Assembly (NCBI GenBank): GCA_902826565.1
Contig: CADEFF010000002.1
Coordinates: 1-64,000, forward strand
Direction of reading: 5' to 3'
Origin: an uncultured Rhodospirillaceae bacterium
Lineage (GTDB): Bacteria > Pseudomonadota > Alphaproteobacteria > Dongiales > Dongiaceae
DNA: 64,000 bases
Shown: positions 54,096 through 61,818 of the stretch, in pieces
Layout of the letters: the number at the start of each line of letters is the position of its first letter
How positions within the stretch are numbered: position 1 is the stretch's first letter
Made by a program: the position numbers and the translations under genes
The notes under the pieces: generated by a model
Databases searched by the model: none
What the model was told of the DNA's origin: nothing
What the model saw: only the letters and a program-made list of their open reading frames with translations

Positions 54096-55166
54096 TCACC
54101 CCGACCAGATGTCGGCCAGGACGCGCAGCAGGTTTCCGCCATAAAACGCCTCGATGTCGGCCGCCGACCAACCCTGCGCCACCAACGCGTGCGTGAGGGC
54201 GGAAAGCGCCGCGGGCGACCCGCAATCGACGGGATAGCGCGTCGCCATGTCGTTGCCGAAGGCCTTGGCGAACTCGCCGATGAAGCCCGGATAACGCGTG
54301 AGCGTCGCCGAGACGACCGCCTTCAGCGGCGACAGATCGTTCGCCGCCGGGAAGTCGGAGCCGAGCGCCACATGCTCGATGCCGACGAGCTTCACCAGAT
54401 AGTCGAGCTGGCGCACCACGTCGGTCAGATCCGGCCGGCGCCGGGGATCGCCGTCCCAGCACATCGAGGCATGGATTACCACGCCGATGGTGCCGCCGGC
54501 CGCCGCGACCGCCTTCAGCACCTCGTCGCTGCGGTTGCGCACGGCCGGGTGGATCGCGCGGGCGTTCGCGTGGGTGACGAGCACCGGCTTCGACGAGATG
54601 TCGATCGCATCGAGCGTGGTCCGATCGCCGACATGGCTTACATCGACCGCGATCCCGAGCCGGTTCATCTCCCGGACCGCATCCCGGCCGAGCGCCGTGA
54701 GCCCGCCATTCTGCGGCTCGAGGCAGCCGTCACCGATGAAATTGCGCTCGTTGTAGGTGAGCTGCATCACCCGGACGCCGAGCTTGTGGAAGAAGGCGAG
54801 CCGTTCGAGCTTGTCCTCGATCGGCCGCATGTTCTGCCAGCCCATGACGAGTCCGACCTTGCCGAGCTCGCGGGCGATCGCGACGTCCGCGGCGGCGAGC
54901 ACCGGATGCCAGGGCCCGTCGGGCCGGCTCAGACGGTCGGCCCAGATCGCCATCTCGTCGCAGCAGCGCGCGAAATCGGCCTGGAATCCGCATACTGTCA
55001 GGTTCACGGCCGCGACATTGCCCTGGCGAAGCGTATCCGCCGTGCCGTCCGACCAGAACACCAGCCCGTCGACGATGGTGATCTCGCGATGCAGGCGGTC
55101 GGCATCGATGCGAGCGCCCGCATCGGACGCCGTCTTCGCCGTGGGTCTTTCCGCCCGCTCAGCCAA
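54096..55166 (-). CDS. M19 membrane-dipeptidase-like hydrolase with incomplete metal site
   Basis: A 356-residue TIM-barrel hydrolase. Recognisable M19 pieces are AVDVSHVGDRTTLDAI, KPVLVTHANARAIHP and RNRSDEVLKAVAAAGGTIG, so the two later metal His are present. The N-terminal HxD (normally DGHND) reads DGLVFW, and the bridging Glu region reads GWQNMRP, so three of the five usual ligands are missing. It may be a non-dipeptidase member. Start TTG 55166 has GGAGAG upstream; no ATG or GTG fits. It lies 41 bases downstream of the LLM gene and 110 bases upstream of the binding protein. Confidence 0.82.
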   Translation of the reverse strand: MAERAERPTAKTASDAGARIDADRLHREITIVDGLVFWSDGTADTLRQGNVAAVNLTVCGFQADFARCCDEMAIWADRLSRPDGPWHPVLAAADVAIARELGKVGLVMGWQNMRPIEDKLERLAFFHKLGVRVMQLTYNERNFIGDGCLEPQNGGLTALGRDAVREMNRLGIAVDVSHVGDRTTLDAIDISSKPVLVTHANARAIHPAVRNRSDEVLKAVAAAGGTIGVVIHASMCWDGDPRRRPDLTDVVRQLDYLVKLVGIEHVALGSDFPAANDLSPLKAVVSATLTRYPGFIGEFAKAFGNDMATRYPVDCGSPAALSALTHALVAQGWSAADIEAFYGGNLLRVLADIWSG

Positions 55167-55207
55167 TCGTTCTCTCCGATGCGGAACGTCCGTTCCGGCT
55201 CGCTCGA

Positions 55208-56278
55208 CTATTTCGCCGCGACCGGCGCCTGGTTCGACCAGCTCACCGAGCCGGGCGTGCCCGTGAAATGCGGCATCACCTTTTCGGCGAACAGCTCCAG
55301 CGACCGCATCGCATCGCGATGGCTTGCGCCAAAGGTGCCGTTGAGCTGCATGTTGTGAACGCCGAGATCGCCGTAGGCCATCATCTTCTCGAGCACGTAG
55401 TCGGCCGAGCCGATGATGAGCGCCTTCTCGACCTCTTCCTCGGAAATCGTTACCCGGTCGAGCGGCTTGATGGCGCCGCCGATCACCTCGCCCGGCGTCT
55501 CGAACACGTTGGAAAAGCGACGGTGATTGTCCATAGCCATCCGGCGTTTCTCGCGGATATCGGATTCGCTGGTGCCGATATAGGTCATGCGGAGCGTGGA
55601 GAAGAGCAGATGCTTCGCCTTCTCGCCCTCCTCGCGCTGCGCCCGGAAGAAGGCTTCGGCCTGCGCCTTCGCCGCATTGAAGGGATCGCGCAGCGGCGTG
55701 GTCATCACGTGATGGCCGAACTTTACCGAGGAGTAGATCGCTTCCGGCGCCAGCGCGGCGATCCAGATCGGCGGATGCGGCTTCTGCACCACCCGCGGCA
55801 TGGTGGTGAGCGGCGGGAAATCGTACCACTTGCTCTTCCAGGAGACGTCGGTTTCCGTCAGCAGCTTGATGAGAAGCTGCAGCGCGTCGACGAAGCGCTC
55901 GCGGCTTTCCGCGGGCGGAATGCCGAACCGGCCGAACTCGTACTGGAAGGCGCCGCGGCCGACGCCGAGCTCGAGCCGACCGTCGGTGAGACAGTCCGTC
56001 TGCGCGATCTCGCCCGCGAGCCGGCGCATGTCGGAGAAGGGCAGCACCAGGATTGCGGTCATGACCTTCATCCGCTTGGTCACGCTCGCGATCTTGACCG
56101 CGGTCAGCAGCGTGCTCGGATGGACGAGATAATTGATGAAGTGATGCTCGGGAATCGTGACCGACACGAAGCCGAGATCTTCGACGAGCTTCGCCTGCTC
56201 CAGCATGTCGGCATAGAGCCGGTCCGGCGGATAGGACATGTCGGGCCAGTAGCAGGGCAGATAGAAGCCGAAATCCAA
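55208..56278 (-). CDS. LLM class flavin-dependent oxidoreductase (luciferase-like monooxygenase)
   Basis: A 356-residue bacterial-luciferase-fold enzyme: FGFYLPCYWPDMSYPPDR at the start, VSVTIPEHHFINY, MTAILVLPFSDMRRLAGEIAQ, GRLELGVGRGAFQYEF (FMN phosphate site), and KPHPPIWIAALAPEA. It would use FMNH2 supplied by a reductase and O2 to oxygenate a small substrate. TTG 56278 follows GGAG by six bases and gives the normal N-terminus. It is the first gene of the leftward catabolic unit; three MocR-type boxes lie upstream (56341-56500). Confidence 0.88.
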   Translation of the reverse strand: MDFGFYLPCYWPDMSYPPDRLYADMLEQAKLVEDLGFVSVTIPEHHFINYLVHPSTLLTAVKIASVTKRMKVMTAILVLPFSDMRRLAGEIAQTDCLTDGRLELGVGRGAFQYEFGRFGIPPAESRERFVDALQLLIKLLTETDVSWKSKWYDFPPLTTMPRVVQKPHPPIWIAALAPEAIYSSVKFGHHVMTTPLRDPFNAAKAQAEAFFRAQREEGEKAKHLLFSTLRMTYIGTSESDIREKRRMAMDNHRRFSNVFETPGEVIGGAIKPLDRVTISEEEVEKALIIGSADYVLEKMMAYGDLGVHNMQLNGTFGASHRDAMRSLELFAEKVMPHFTGTPGSVSWSNQAPVAAK

Positions 56279-56340
56279 GCGACACTCCCTTCGCGTCCCG
56301 CCGCCGCCCGGCGAAGCTCCCGGCGGTCCCTGTGATGATT

Positions 56341-56500
56341 ATTGTCGTAAGACAATCAGGCGATTGCTCGATCCTTGCGGACGCCGCGGACCCTAGAAAT
56401 CGGTCGGAAACGAGTCAAGTTGGACATTGATGCATGACAATCCGACCGGCCGAAACCCGATCGCGCCCGCAGCTTTCGGCGCGGAATGTCGTGACACAAT
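56341..56500. promoter_or_regulatory. cluster of three ATTGTC/GACAAT boxes upstream of the LLM operon
   Basis: Box 1, ATTGTCGTAAGACAAT (56341-56356), is a 6-4-6 inverted repeat 63 bases before the TTG start. Box 2 has GACATT (56423-56428) and GACAAT (56436-56441) as a direct repeat, 13 bases apart. Box 3, AATGTCGTGACACAAT (56485-56500), matches box 1 at 13 of 16 positions. All lie in the gap between the LLM operon and the MocR gene. I infer binding by that MocR protein. Confidence 0.55.
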
Positions 56501-56534
56501 CGCCAGGAAACAAGAGGGCAACATGCGGGGGCCG

Positions 56535-57932
56535 CTACATCACCAGCAGCGCCGGCTCGACGCGACCGTTCAACACTTCGAGCAGGGTATGCAGGCCCTT
56601 CTCGAGCTCGACGCGCGATGCGGTGGCGCCGCCGAGGCTGATGCGGATCGATTGCGGCGCCGAATTGTGACCGACCGCGAAGACTTCGCCCGGCGTCACC
56701 ACCGCGCCCCGCAGGCGCGCCTGCTTGGTGAAATTGTCGGCGCGCCAGGGCGGCGGCACCGGCATCCAGACATGGAGCGAGGTCGGCAGGGCGGTATAGC
56801 GGCAGCCGGCAAGGATCTGCTTCACCAGGGCGTGGCGGCGCGCCATTTCCTTGCGCTGCCAGCTCGCGAGCTTCTCCGCGGTGCCGTCATTGATCCAGAG
56901 AGAGGCGACCTCGGCGGAGAGGTGCGACGTCATCCAGGAGGTCGAGCCAAGTCCCGCGACGAGATCCATGGCGCGGCCCGGCGGGGCCGCGACATAGCCG
57001 ATGCGCAAGCCTGGCGCCATCAGCTTGGAGAGGCTCGTATAGTAGTAGGTGCGGTCGGGCGCGAAGCTCGCCAGCGCCGCCGGCGGCGATTCGAGATAGC
57101 CGCCATAGACGTCATTCTCGATGATGGTGAAATCATAGCGCCCGGCGATCGCGGCGATCTCGGCGCGGCGCTTCGGCGGCATGACCGACAGCGTCGGGCT
57201 CTGATGGTTCGGCATGCAGAACAGCGCCTTGATGCGCGTGCCGCGGCAGGCCGCCTCCACCGCGTCCGGCAACAGACCCTGCTCGTCCATCGGGACCCCG
57301 CGCAGGGAGAGCTGGAGGTTCGCGCAGAGGAACTTCATCCCCGGATCGGTCAGATCCTCCGTCAGCACCACGTCGCCCGGACGGCAGACCGAGGCGAGCG
57401 TGACCGATCCCCCATGTTGCGCACCGCCGACAACGACGATGTTGTCGGGCGAAGTCTCGACCCCCTGCCGGCGGACCCAGGCCGCCCCCGCCGCGCGATG
57501 CTCCTCGAGCCCGAGATAGGGGCGCTCATAGGCGAGCAGCCGCGCGAAGCGGTCGCCCTTGGCAACCGTCGTCAGCGCCTTGGCGAGCGCGCCCGTATGC
57601 TTGCTGTCGAGGACCGGACAATTATAGCCGAGGTCGATGAGGCCCGGCTCCTCGAGCGCAAGCACCTGACGGGAGCGATCCGACCGCGCCTGCAGCAGCA
57701 CGTAGGTGCCGCGGCCGACCTCGCTGCTGATGAACTGACGCCGGGTGGCCTCGGCGTAGGCCTTGCTCACCGTGCTGACGGAGACGCCGAGCTTGTAAGC
57801 GAGCTCGCGGTGCGTCGGGAGCTGATCGCCCGGCCGGAGCTTGCCGTCGCGGATATCGCGCGACATGGCTTCCGCGATCGCCAGGTAGCGCTGCCCCTTG
57901 CTCGGAAGATCCTGCGGCAGCCAATCGACCAT
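56535..57932 (-). CDS. MocR-family transcriptional regulator (GntR-wHTH + aminotransferase-like domain)
   Basis: A 465-residue regulator. The N-terminal winged helix (about 10-80) has GDQLPTHRELAYKLGVSVSTVSKAY, quoted around the recognition helix SVSTVSKAYAEA. The C-terminal fold-type I domain (about 100-465) keeps the PLP-lysine region YYTSLSKLMAPGLRIGY and ENDVYGGY. MocR proteins usually activate catabolic or uptake genes on sensing an amino-type ligand through PLP. GGAGGA supports ATG 57932. It lies directly upstream of, and on the same strand as, the LLM operon. Confidence 0.9.
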   Translation of the reverse strand: MVDWLPQDLPSKGQRYLAIAEAMSRDIRDGKLRPGDQLPTHRELAYKLGVSVSTVSKAYAEATRRQFISSEVGRGTYVLLQARSDRSRQVLALEEPGLIDLGYNCPVLDSKHTGALAKALTTVAKGDRFARLLAYERPYLGLEEHRAAGAAWVRRQGVETSPDNIVVVGGAQHGGSVTLASVCRPGDVVLTEDLTDPGMKFLCANLQLSLRGVPMDEQGLLPDAVEAACRGTRIKALFCMPNHQSPTLSVMPPKRRAEIAAIAGRYDFTIIENDVYGGYLESPPAALASFAPDRTYYYTSLSKLMAPGLRIGYVAAPPGRAMDLVAGLGSTSWMTSHLSAEVASLWINDGTAEKLASWQRKEMARRHALVKQILAGCRYTALPTSLHVWMPVPPPWRADNFTKQARLRGAVVTPGEVFAVGHNSAPQSIRISLGGATASRVELEKGLHTLLEVLNGRVEPALLVM

Positions 57933-58658
57933 GCCATCCTCCGCGACTGCGTCCTATGACAAATAATGCGTGATGGTAGATTGTCCTGTCAAATGTCAGG
58001 CGCTCGAAATCCAGTAAAACTGCCATGTTTCGCGATTGATAGGCGAGGCCGCATCATCGAGCGGCGAGACATTTCAGGCGATCTGCCGGTTCGCTCCCGT
58101 TGCGGTCCGGCGTGCAGTGCGACGGTTCCCGGTCGAGCCGCGGCCGGGCCGCCGGGTTCCATAATTGTCTTGCCTGACAGGAAATTTCGCCCGGTCGTGC
58201 GTTGACATTTCGAGCGGAGCTGCTGCAATAGGGTGAGCCGCTGGCGATCGAGACCGACGGGCCGTCACGTCGATGCCGGCATGGGGAACGGAATGCAGGC
58301 TTTGCTCCATTGCGGGAGGGTGACACGGCGTCGAGCGGCACTCGCCGAAAGCCGTCTTACCGTCCGTTCTTCGCGGTGGAACGTCTGCCACGGGACCGTC
58401 TGGGGTAGCGGTATCGTCCCCTAGAGCGGCAGCATGCATGGGCCTGCGCCTGCGCCCGTCCGACAGCCTGCCGCCAGAGTTCTCCAGAGCTCCGAAGACG
58501 ATGATCCGCCTGTACCCGATTTCGTTCCTCGCGATATTTCCCTTGCCGCCCTGGGCCTGCGCTTCCTCTCGCCCCCTGGCATGTCCGCGCGAGCGCGCGA
58601 TGCGGAACCCAACCTGCCATTCCATCGCCGATGCCTCGCGCCCTATCGCGGAGCCGGC
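57933..58658. other. gene-free region with ATTGTC boxes
   Basis: No coding sequence I can support in 726 bases; the open frames here have no conserved features. Near mocR, ATTGTC (57980-57985) and AATGTC (57992-57997) form a direct repeat 12 bases apart, and TTTGTC is on the minus strand at 57958-57963. ATTGTCTTGC recurs at 58164-58173, where it is followed by CTGACAGG. The right part, next to the acetamidase gene, shows nothing recognisable apart from its promoter, which I could not define. Confidence 0.5.
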
Positions 58659-59600
58659 ATGAAGCTTCGCCACCACACCGTCCATTCCCAGCACCGCCAT
58701 TTCGGATGGGACCGCGCCCTCCCGCCGGCCCTTACCGTGGCGCCGGGCGACACGATCGAAGTCGACGTCGTGGATGGCGGTGGCGGGCAGATCACGCCGG
58801 ATTCGACGGCCGCCGACATCGCCGCGCTCGACTATTCGAGGCTGCTTCCGCTGTTCGGTCCGATCGCCATCGACGGCGCGAAGCCCGGCGACGCGCTCAA
58901 GATCACCATCCTCGGCCTGAAGAGCGCCGGATGGGGCTGGAGCGGCGTCATTCCGGGTTTCGGCCTCCTCGAGGACGAGTTCCGCGAGCCGCAGCTCGCG
59001 ATCTGGCGATTCGATCCGAGCGGCAAAGTGCCGGCGCTTTTCGGGAAGCATGCGCGCGTGCCGCTCAAGCCCTTTCCCGGCACGATCGGGCTCGCCCCGA
59101 ACGAGCCCGGACCGGTGACCGCCCTCCCGCCCCGCCGCGTCGGCGGCAATCTCGACACGCGCGATATCGCCGAAGGCGCCGTGCTGCGACTTCCGGTCGA
59201 GGTCGCGGGCGGTCTACTCTCGATCGGCGACACGCATGCCGCGCAGGGAGATGGCGAGCTCGCCGGCTCCGCGATCGAGGCGCCGATGTCGGTTGCGCTC
59301 AAGGTCGAACTCGAGCGCGACGCCCGGATTCCGGCGCCCTGGATCGAGACGGCGGGCCCCGTCACCCGCCATCTCGACGGCGCCGGCTATCACATCGCGT
59401 CCGGCATCGCCGACGACCTGATGGAGGCCGCGCGCGCCGCGGTGCGGTCGATGATCGAGCTGCTCGGCCGGCGTCATGGCCTGGCACCGGTCGAGGCCTA
59501 CATGCTCTGCAGCGTCTGCGCCGATCTCCGCATCAGCCAATTGGTCAACAAGCCGACCTGGGGCGTATCGCTCTATTTTCCGCGCATCGTTTTCGAATGA
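58659..59600 (+). CDS. acetamidase/formamidase family amidohydrolase
   Basis: A 313-residue FmdA/AmdA-family enzyme that hydrolyses short-chain amides such as formamide or acetamide to ammonia and the acid. Family-typical stretches are HFGWDRALPPALTVAPGD, DGAKPGDALKITIL, SIGDTHAAQGDGELAGSAIEAPM (shown as GDTHAAQGDGEL) and YMLCSVCADLRISQLVN near the end; the His/Asp/Glu of GDTHAAQGDGE are the metal-site residues of the family. GGAG six bases before ATG 58659 sets the start; upstream in-frame ATGs give non-conserved sequence. It is 78 bases before the ProX-like gene on the same strand. Confidence 0.88.
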   Translation: MKLRHHTVHSQHRHFGWDRALPPALTVAPGDTIEVDVVDGGGGQITPDSTAADIAALDYSRLLPLFGPIAIDGAKPGDALKITILGLKSAGWGWSGVIPGFGLLEDEFREPQLAIWRFDPSGKVPALFGKHARVPLKPFPGTIGLAPNEPGPVTALPPRRVGGNLDTRDIAEGAVLRLPVEVAGGLLSIGDTHAAQGDGELAGSAIEAPMSVALKVELERDARIPAPWIETAGPVTRHLDGAGYHIASGIADDLMEAARAAVRSMIELLGRRHGLAPVEAYMLCSVCADLRISQLVNKPTWGVSLYFPRIVFE

Positions 59601-59678
59601 ATCCGCGACATGTCTGTGCCTGAACATGCCGATCGAACTTCCTGTCCATCACCGCAGAAACGATTGAGGTAGACAGCA

Positions 59679-60650
59679 ATGCGAACCGACCACGCCAAAC
59701 GACGCCTCTCCCGCGCCATCGCGGCCGCCGCCTGCGCAGCCGCGCTCTCCCTTCCGGCCCAAGCGGCCTCCGTGCCGGAATCGAACGATCCGATCGTTCT
59801 CGCCATCAACGAATGGACCGGGCAGCACGTCACCACCCATATCGCCGGCGAGATCCTGAAGCGCATGGGTTACAATGTGGAGTTCGTGACAGCCTCCTAC
59901 ACGCCGCAGTTCGCCGCGATCGAAGCGGGCGATATCGCCGCCGCGCTCGAGATCTGGGAGGGCACGGGCTCCGGCGAAATCTTCGACAAGGCGGTTGCCA
60001 GCGGCAAGGCCGAAGATCTCGGAGACCTCGGGCTCAAGGAGCATCAGAGCTTCTGGTATCCGCTTTATGTGAAGGAGCTCTGCTCGGGCCTGCCGGACTG
60101 GAAGGCGCTCAACGACTGCGCCGAGATTTTCGCCACGCCGGAAACGGCGCCCAAGGGCCGGCTGGTCGACTTCCCGCTCGAATGGGGCGGCCATAACCAG
60201 GACCGGCTCGATGCGCTCGGCATCAATTTCGTCGCGGTGCCGGCGGGGTCGGAGGGCGCGATCGTCACCGAGATCAAGTCGGCGGTGGCCCGCAAGGCGC
60301 CGGTGCTGGCGATGTTCTGGACGCCGCACTGGCTCTTCTCGGAGATGGAAGGCGAGTTCGTCGCGCTGCCCGCCTATGACGACCGCTGCTACGAGGATGC
60401 GAGCTGGGGCCTCAACCCGGACAAGACCTATGATTGCGACTGGGATCGCGGCTGGATCAAGAAGCTCGCCTGGGCGGGCCTCAAGGACAAGTGGCCGGCG
60501 GCCCACAGCATGCTGAAGAACCTGACGATCGACAACGAGACCCAGATCGACCTCATCCACGCGATCGATGTGGACGGGAAGCCGGTCGAGGAAGTCACCA
60601 AGGCGTGGGTCGACGCCAACGAAGCCGTCTGGAAGCCCTGGACGGAGTGA
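59679..60650 (+). CDS. proX: glycine betaine/proline-type ABC transporter substrate-binding protein (ProX/OpuAC)
   Basis: A 323-residue periplasmic binding protein with a Sec signal (RAIAAAACAAALSLPAQAAS). The mature part opens IVLAINEWTGQHVTTHIAG and contains GDIAAALEIWEGTG and WTPHWLFSEMEG; the Trp residues fit the aromatic cage of quaternary-amine binders, although individual cage positions were not aligned. GAGGTAG precedes ATG 59679. It leads an operon with the ATPase and fused permease and follows the acetamidase gene by 78 bases. Confidence 0.9.
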   Translation: MRTDHAKRRLSRAIAAAACAAALSLPAQAASVPESNDPIVLAINEWTGQHVTTHIAGEILKRMGYNVEFVTASYTPQFAAIEAGDIAAALEIWEGTGSGEIFDKAVASGKAEDLGDLGLKEHQSFWYPLYVKELCSGLPDWKALNDCAEIFATPETAPKGRLVDFPLEWGGHNQDRLDALGINFVAVPAGSEGAIVTEIKSAVARKAPVLAMFWTPHWLFSEMEGEFVALPAYDDRCYEDASWGLNPDKTYDCDWDRGWIKKLAWAGLKDKWPAAHSMLKNLTIDNETQIDLIHAIDVDGKPVEEVTKAWVDANEAVWKPWTE

Positions 60651-60695
60651 GGCCACGAGAGGGCGGGCGACCGCCTTCCCCTGCACCCGGATCGA

Positions 60696-60729
60696 CCCCG
60701 CTCCGCCCGCTGCACCGGGCGGAGCGGGG
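60696..60729. other. strong inter-cistronic hairpin between proX and proV
   Basis: Perfect 14-bp arms CCCCGCTCCGCCCG / CGGGCGGAGCGGGG with a 6-base loop. It lies 46 bases after the binding-protein stop and 18 bases before proV. The same layout (binding-protein gene, hairpin, transporter genes) occurs in the LIV operon, which suggests differential expression. Confidence 0.6.
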
Positions 60730-60747
60730 CTGTCCAGAGTCGACACG

Positions 60748-61818
60748 ATGACCCCATCCGGCCACCCGACCAGCAAGATCGCCTGCCGCGGGCTCTGGAA
60801 GCTCTATGGCGAGGACCCCGTCGCGCGCCTCTCCGCGCGCGGCATCGATCTCGCCGCGAGCGATCCTTCCGCCATCCGCGCCGCCGCGGCCGAGCTCGGC
60901 GTTATCGTGGCCGCGGCCGATGTGAGCTTCACGGTCGAGACCGGCGAGTCTTTCGTGGTCATGGGGCTTTCGGGTTCCGGCAAATCGACCGTCGTGCGCT
61001 GTCTTTCGCGCCTGATCGAGCCCACAGCGGGACGCGTGGAGCTCGACGGCGAATCCCTGCTCGACATGTCCGAACGCGCGCTCATCGAGGTGCGACGGCG
61101 GCGTATGGGTATGGTGTTCCAGCATTTCGGCCTTTTCGCCCATCAGACCGTGCTGGAGAACGTGGCCTTTCCGCTCAAGGTGCAGGGGCTGCCGAAAGCG
61201 GAGCAGCATCGCCGCGCGCGAGAAACCATCGAGCTGGTCGGCCTGAAAGGCCGCGAAGACAGCTACCCCTGGGAGCTTTCGGGCGGCCAGCAGCAGCGTG
61301 TCGGATTCGCGCGCAGCCTTGCGGTCGGCCCCGATCTCTGGTTCCTCGACGAGCCCTTCAGCGCGCTCGACCCGCTGATCCGCAAGCAGATGCAGACCGA
61401 ATTCCTCGCGCTGAAGAAGATGCTGAGGAAGACGGTCGTCTTCATCACGCATGACTTCCTCGAGGCGGTCTATCTCGGAGACCGCATCGCCATCATGCGC
61501 GAAGGCTCGATCGTCCAGATCGGCACGCCGGCAGCGCTGATCCTCCATCCAGCCGACGATTACGTGCGCCAGTTCACCCGCGACGTGCCGCGGTCGATGG
61601 TGCTGACCGCCGGCGATCTGGCAGAGCCGATCGAAGGCGCCGCACCCTCCGACGGCCATGCCGCAATCGGCGCAGAAACTACGCTGGCGGATATCCTCGC
61701 GAGCGTCTCGATCCATGCCCCGACCATGCTGGTCACCGACGCGACCGGCCGGCCGGTCGGGCGCCTCACGGCCAAGCGGCTCGCGGCCGCGCTCGAGAGC
61801 GGAGAAGCCAAGCCGTGA
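60748..61818 (+). CDS. proV: glycine betaine/proline ABC transporter ATP-binding protein ProV
   Basis: A 356-residue ATPase of the ProV/OpuAA family. It has the N-terminal ProV-type segment KLYGEDPVARLSA, Walker A GLSGSGKST, signature LSGGQQQRVGFARSLAV, Walker B LWFLDEPFSALDPLIRKQM and the FITHDF switch. The C-terminal 90 residues form only one short CBS-like segment (ADILASVSIHAPTMLVTD), so the regulatory domain is shorter than in classic ProV. It overlaps the permease start (GTGA). Confidence 0.92.
   Translation: MTPSGHPTSKIACRGLWKLYGEDPVARLSARGIDLAASDPSAIRAAAAELGVIVAAADVSFTVETGESFVVMGLSGSGKSTVVRCLSRLIEPTAGRVELDGESLLDMSERALIEVRRRRMGMVFQHFGLFAHQTVLENVAFPLKVQGLPKAEQHRRARETIELVGLKGREDSYPWELSGGQQQRVGFARSLAVGPDLWFLDEPFSALDPLIRKQMQTEFLALKKMLRKTVVFITHDFLEAVYLGDRIAIMREGSIVQIGTPAALILHPADDYVRQFTRDVPRSMVLTAGDLAEPIEGAAPSDGHAAIGAETTLADILASVSIHAPTMLVTDATGRPVGRLTAKRLAAALESGEAKP

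Noticed and set aside
55208..56278. LLM oxidoreductase as dimethyl sulfide monooxygenase DmoA, completing a DMSP pathway
   Set aside because: It is about 130 residues shorter than DmoA and resembles the classical luciferase-like group, so the link is not supported by sequence.
58001..58658. Possible small genes in the gap before the acetamidase gene
   Set aside because: All frames are short, Arg/Pro-rich, lack ribosome sites and show no conserved features.
58434..58658. 75-codon upstream extension of the acetamidase gene
   Set aside because: ATG 58659 has GGAG six bases upstream and begins the family-typical N-terminus; the extension is not conserved.
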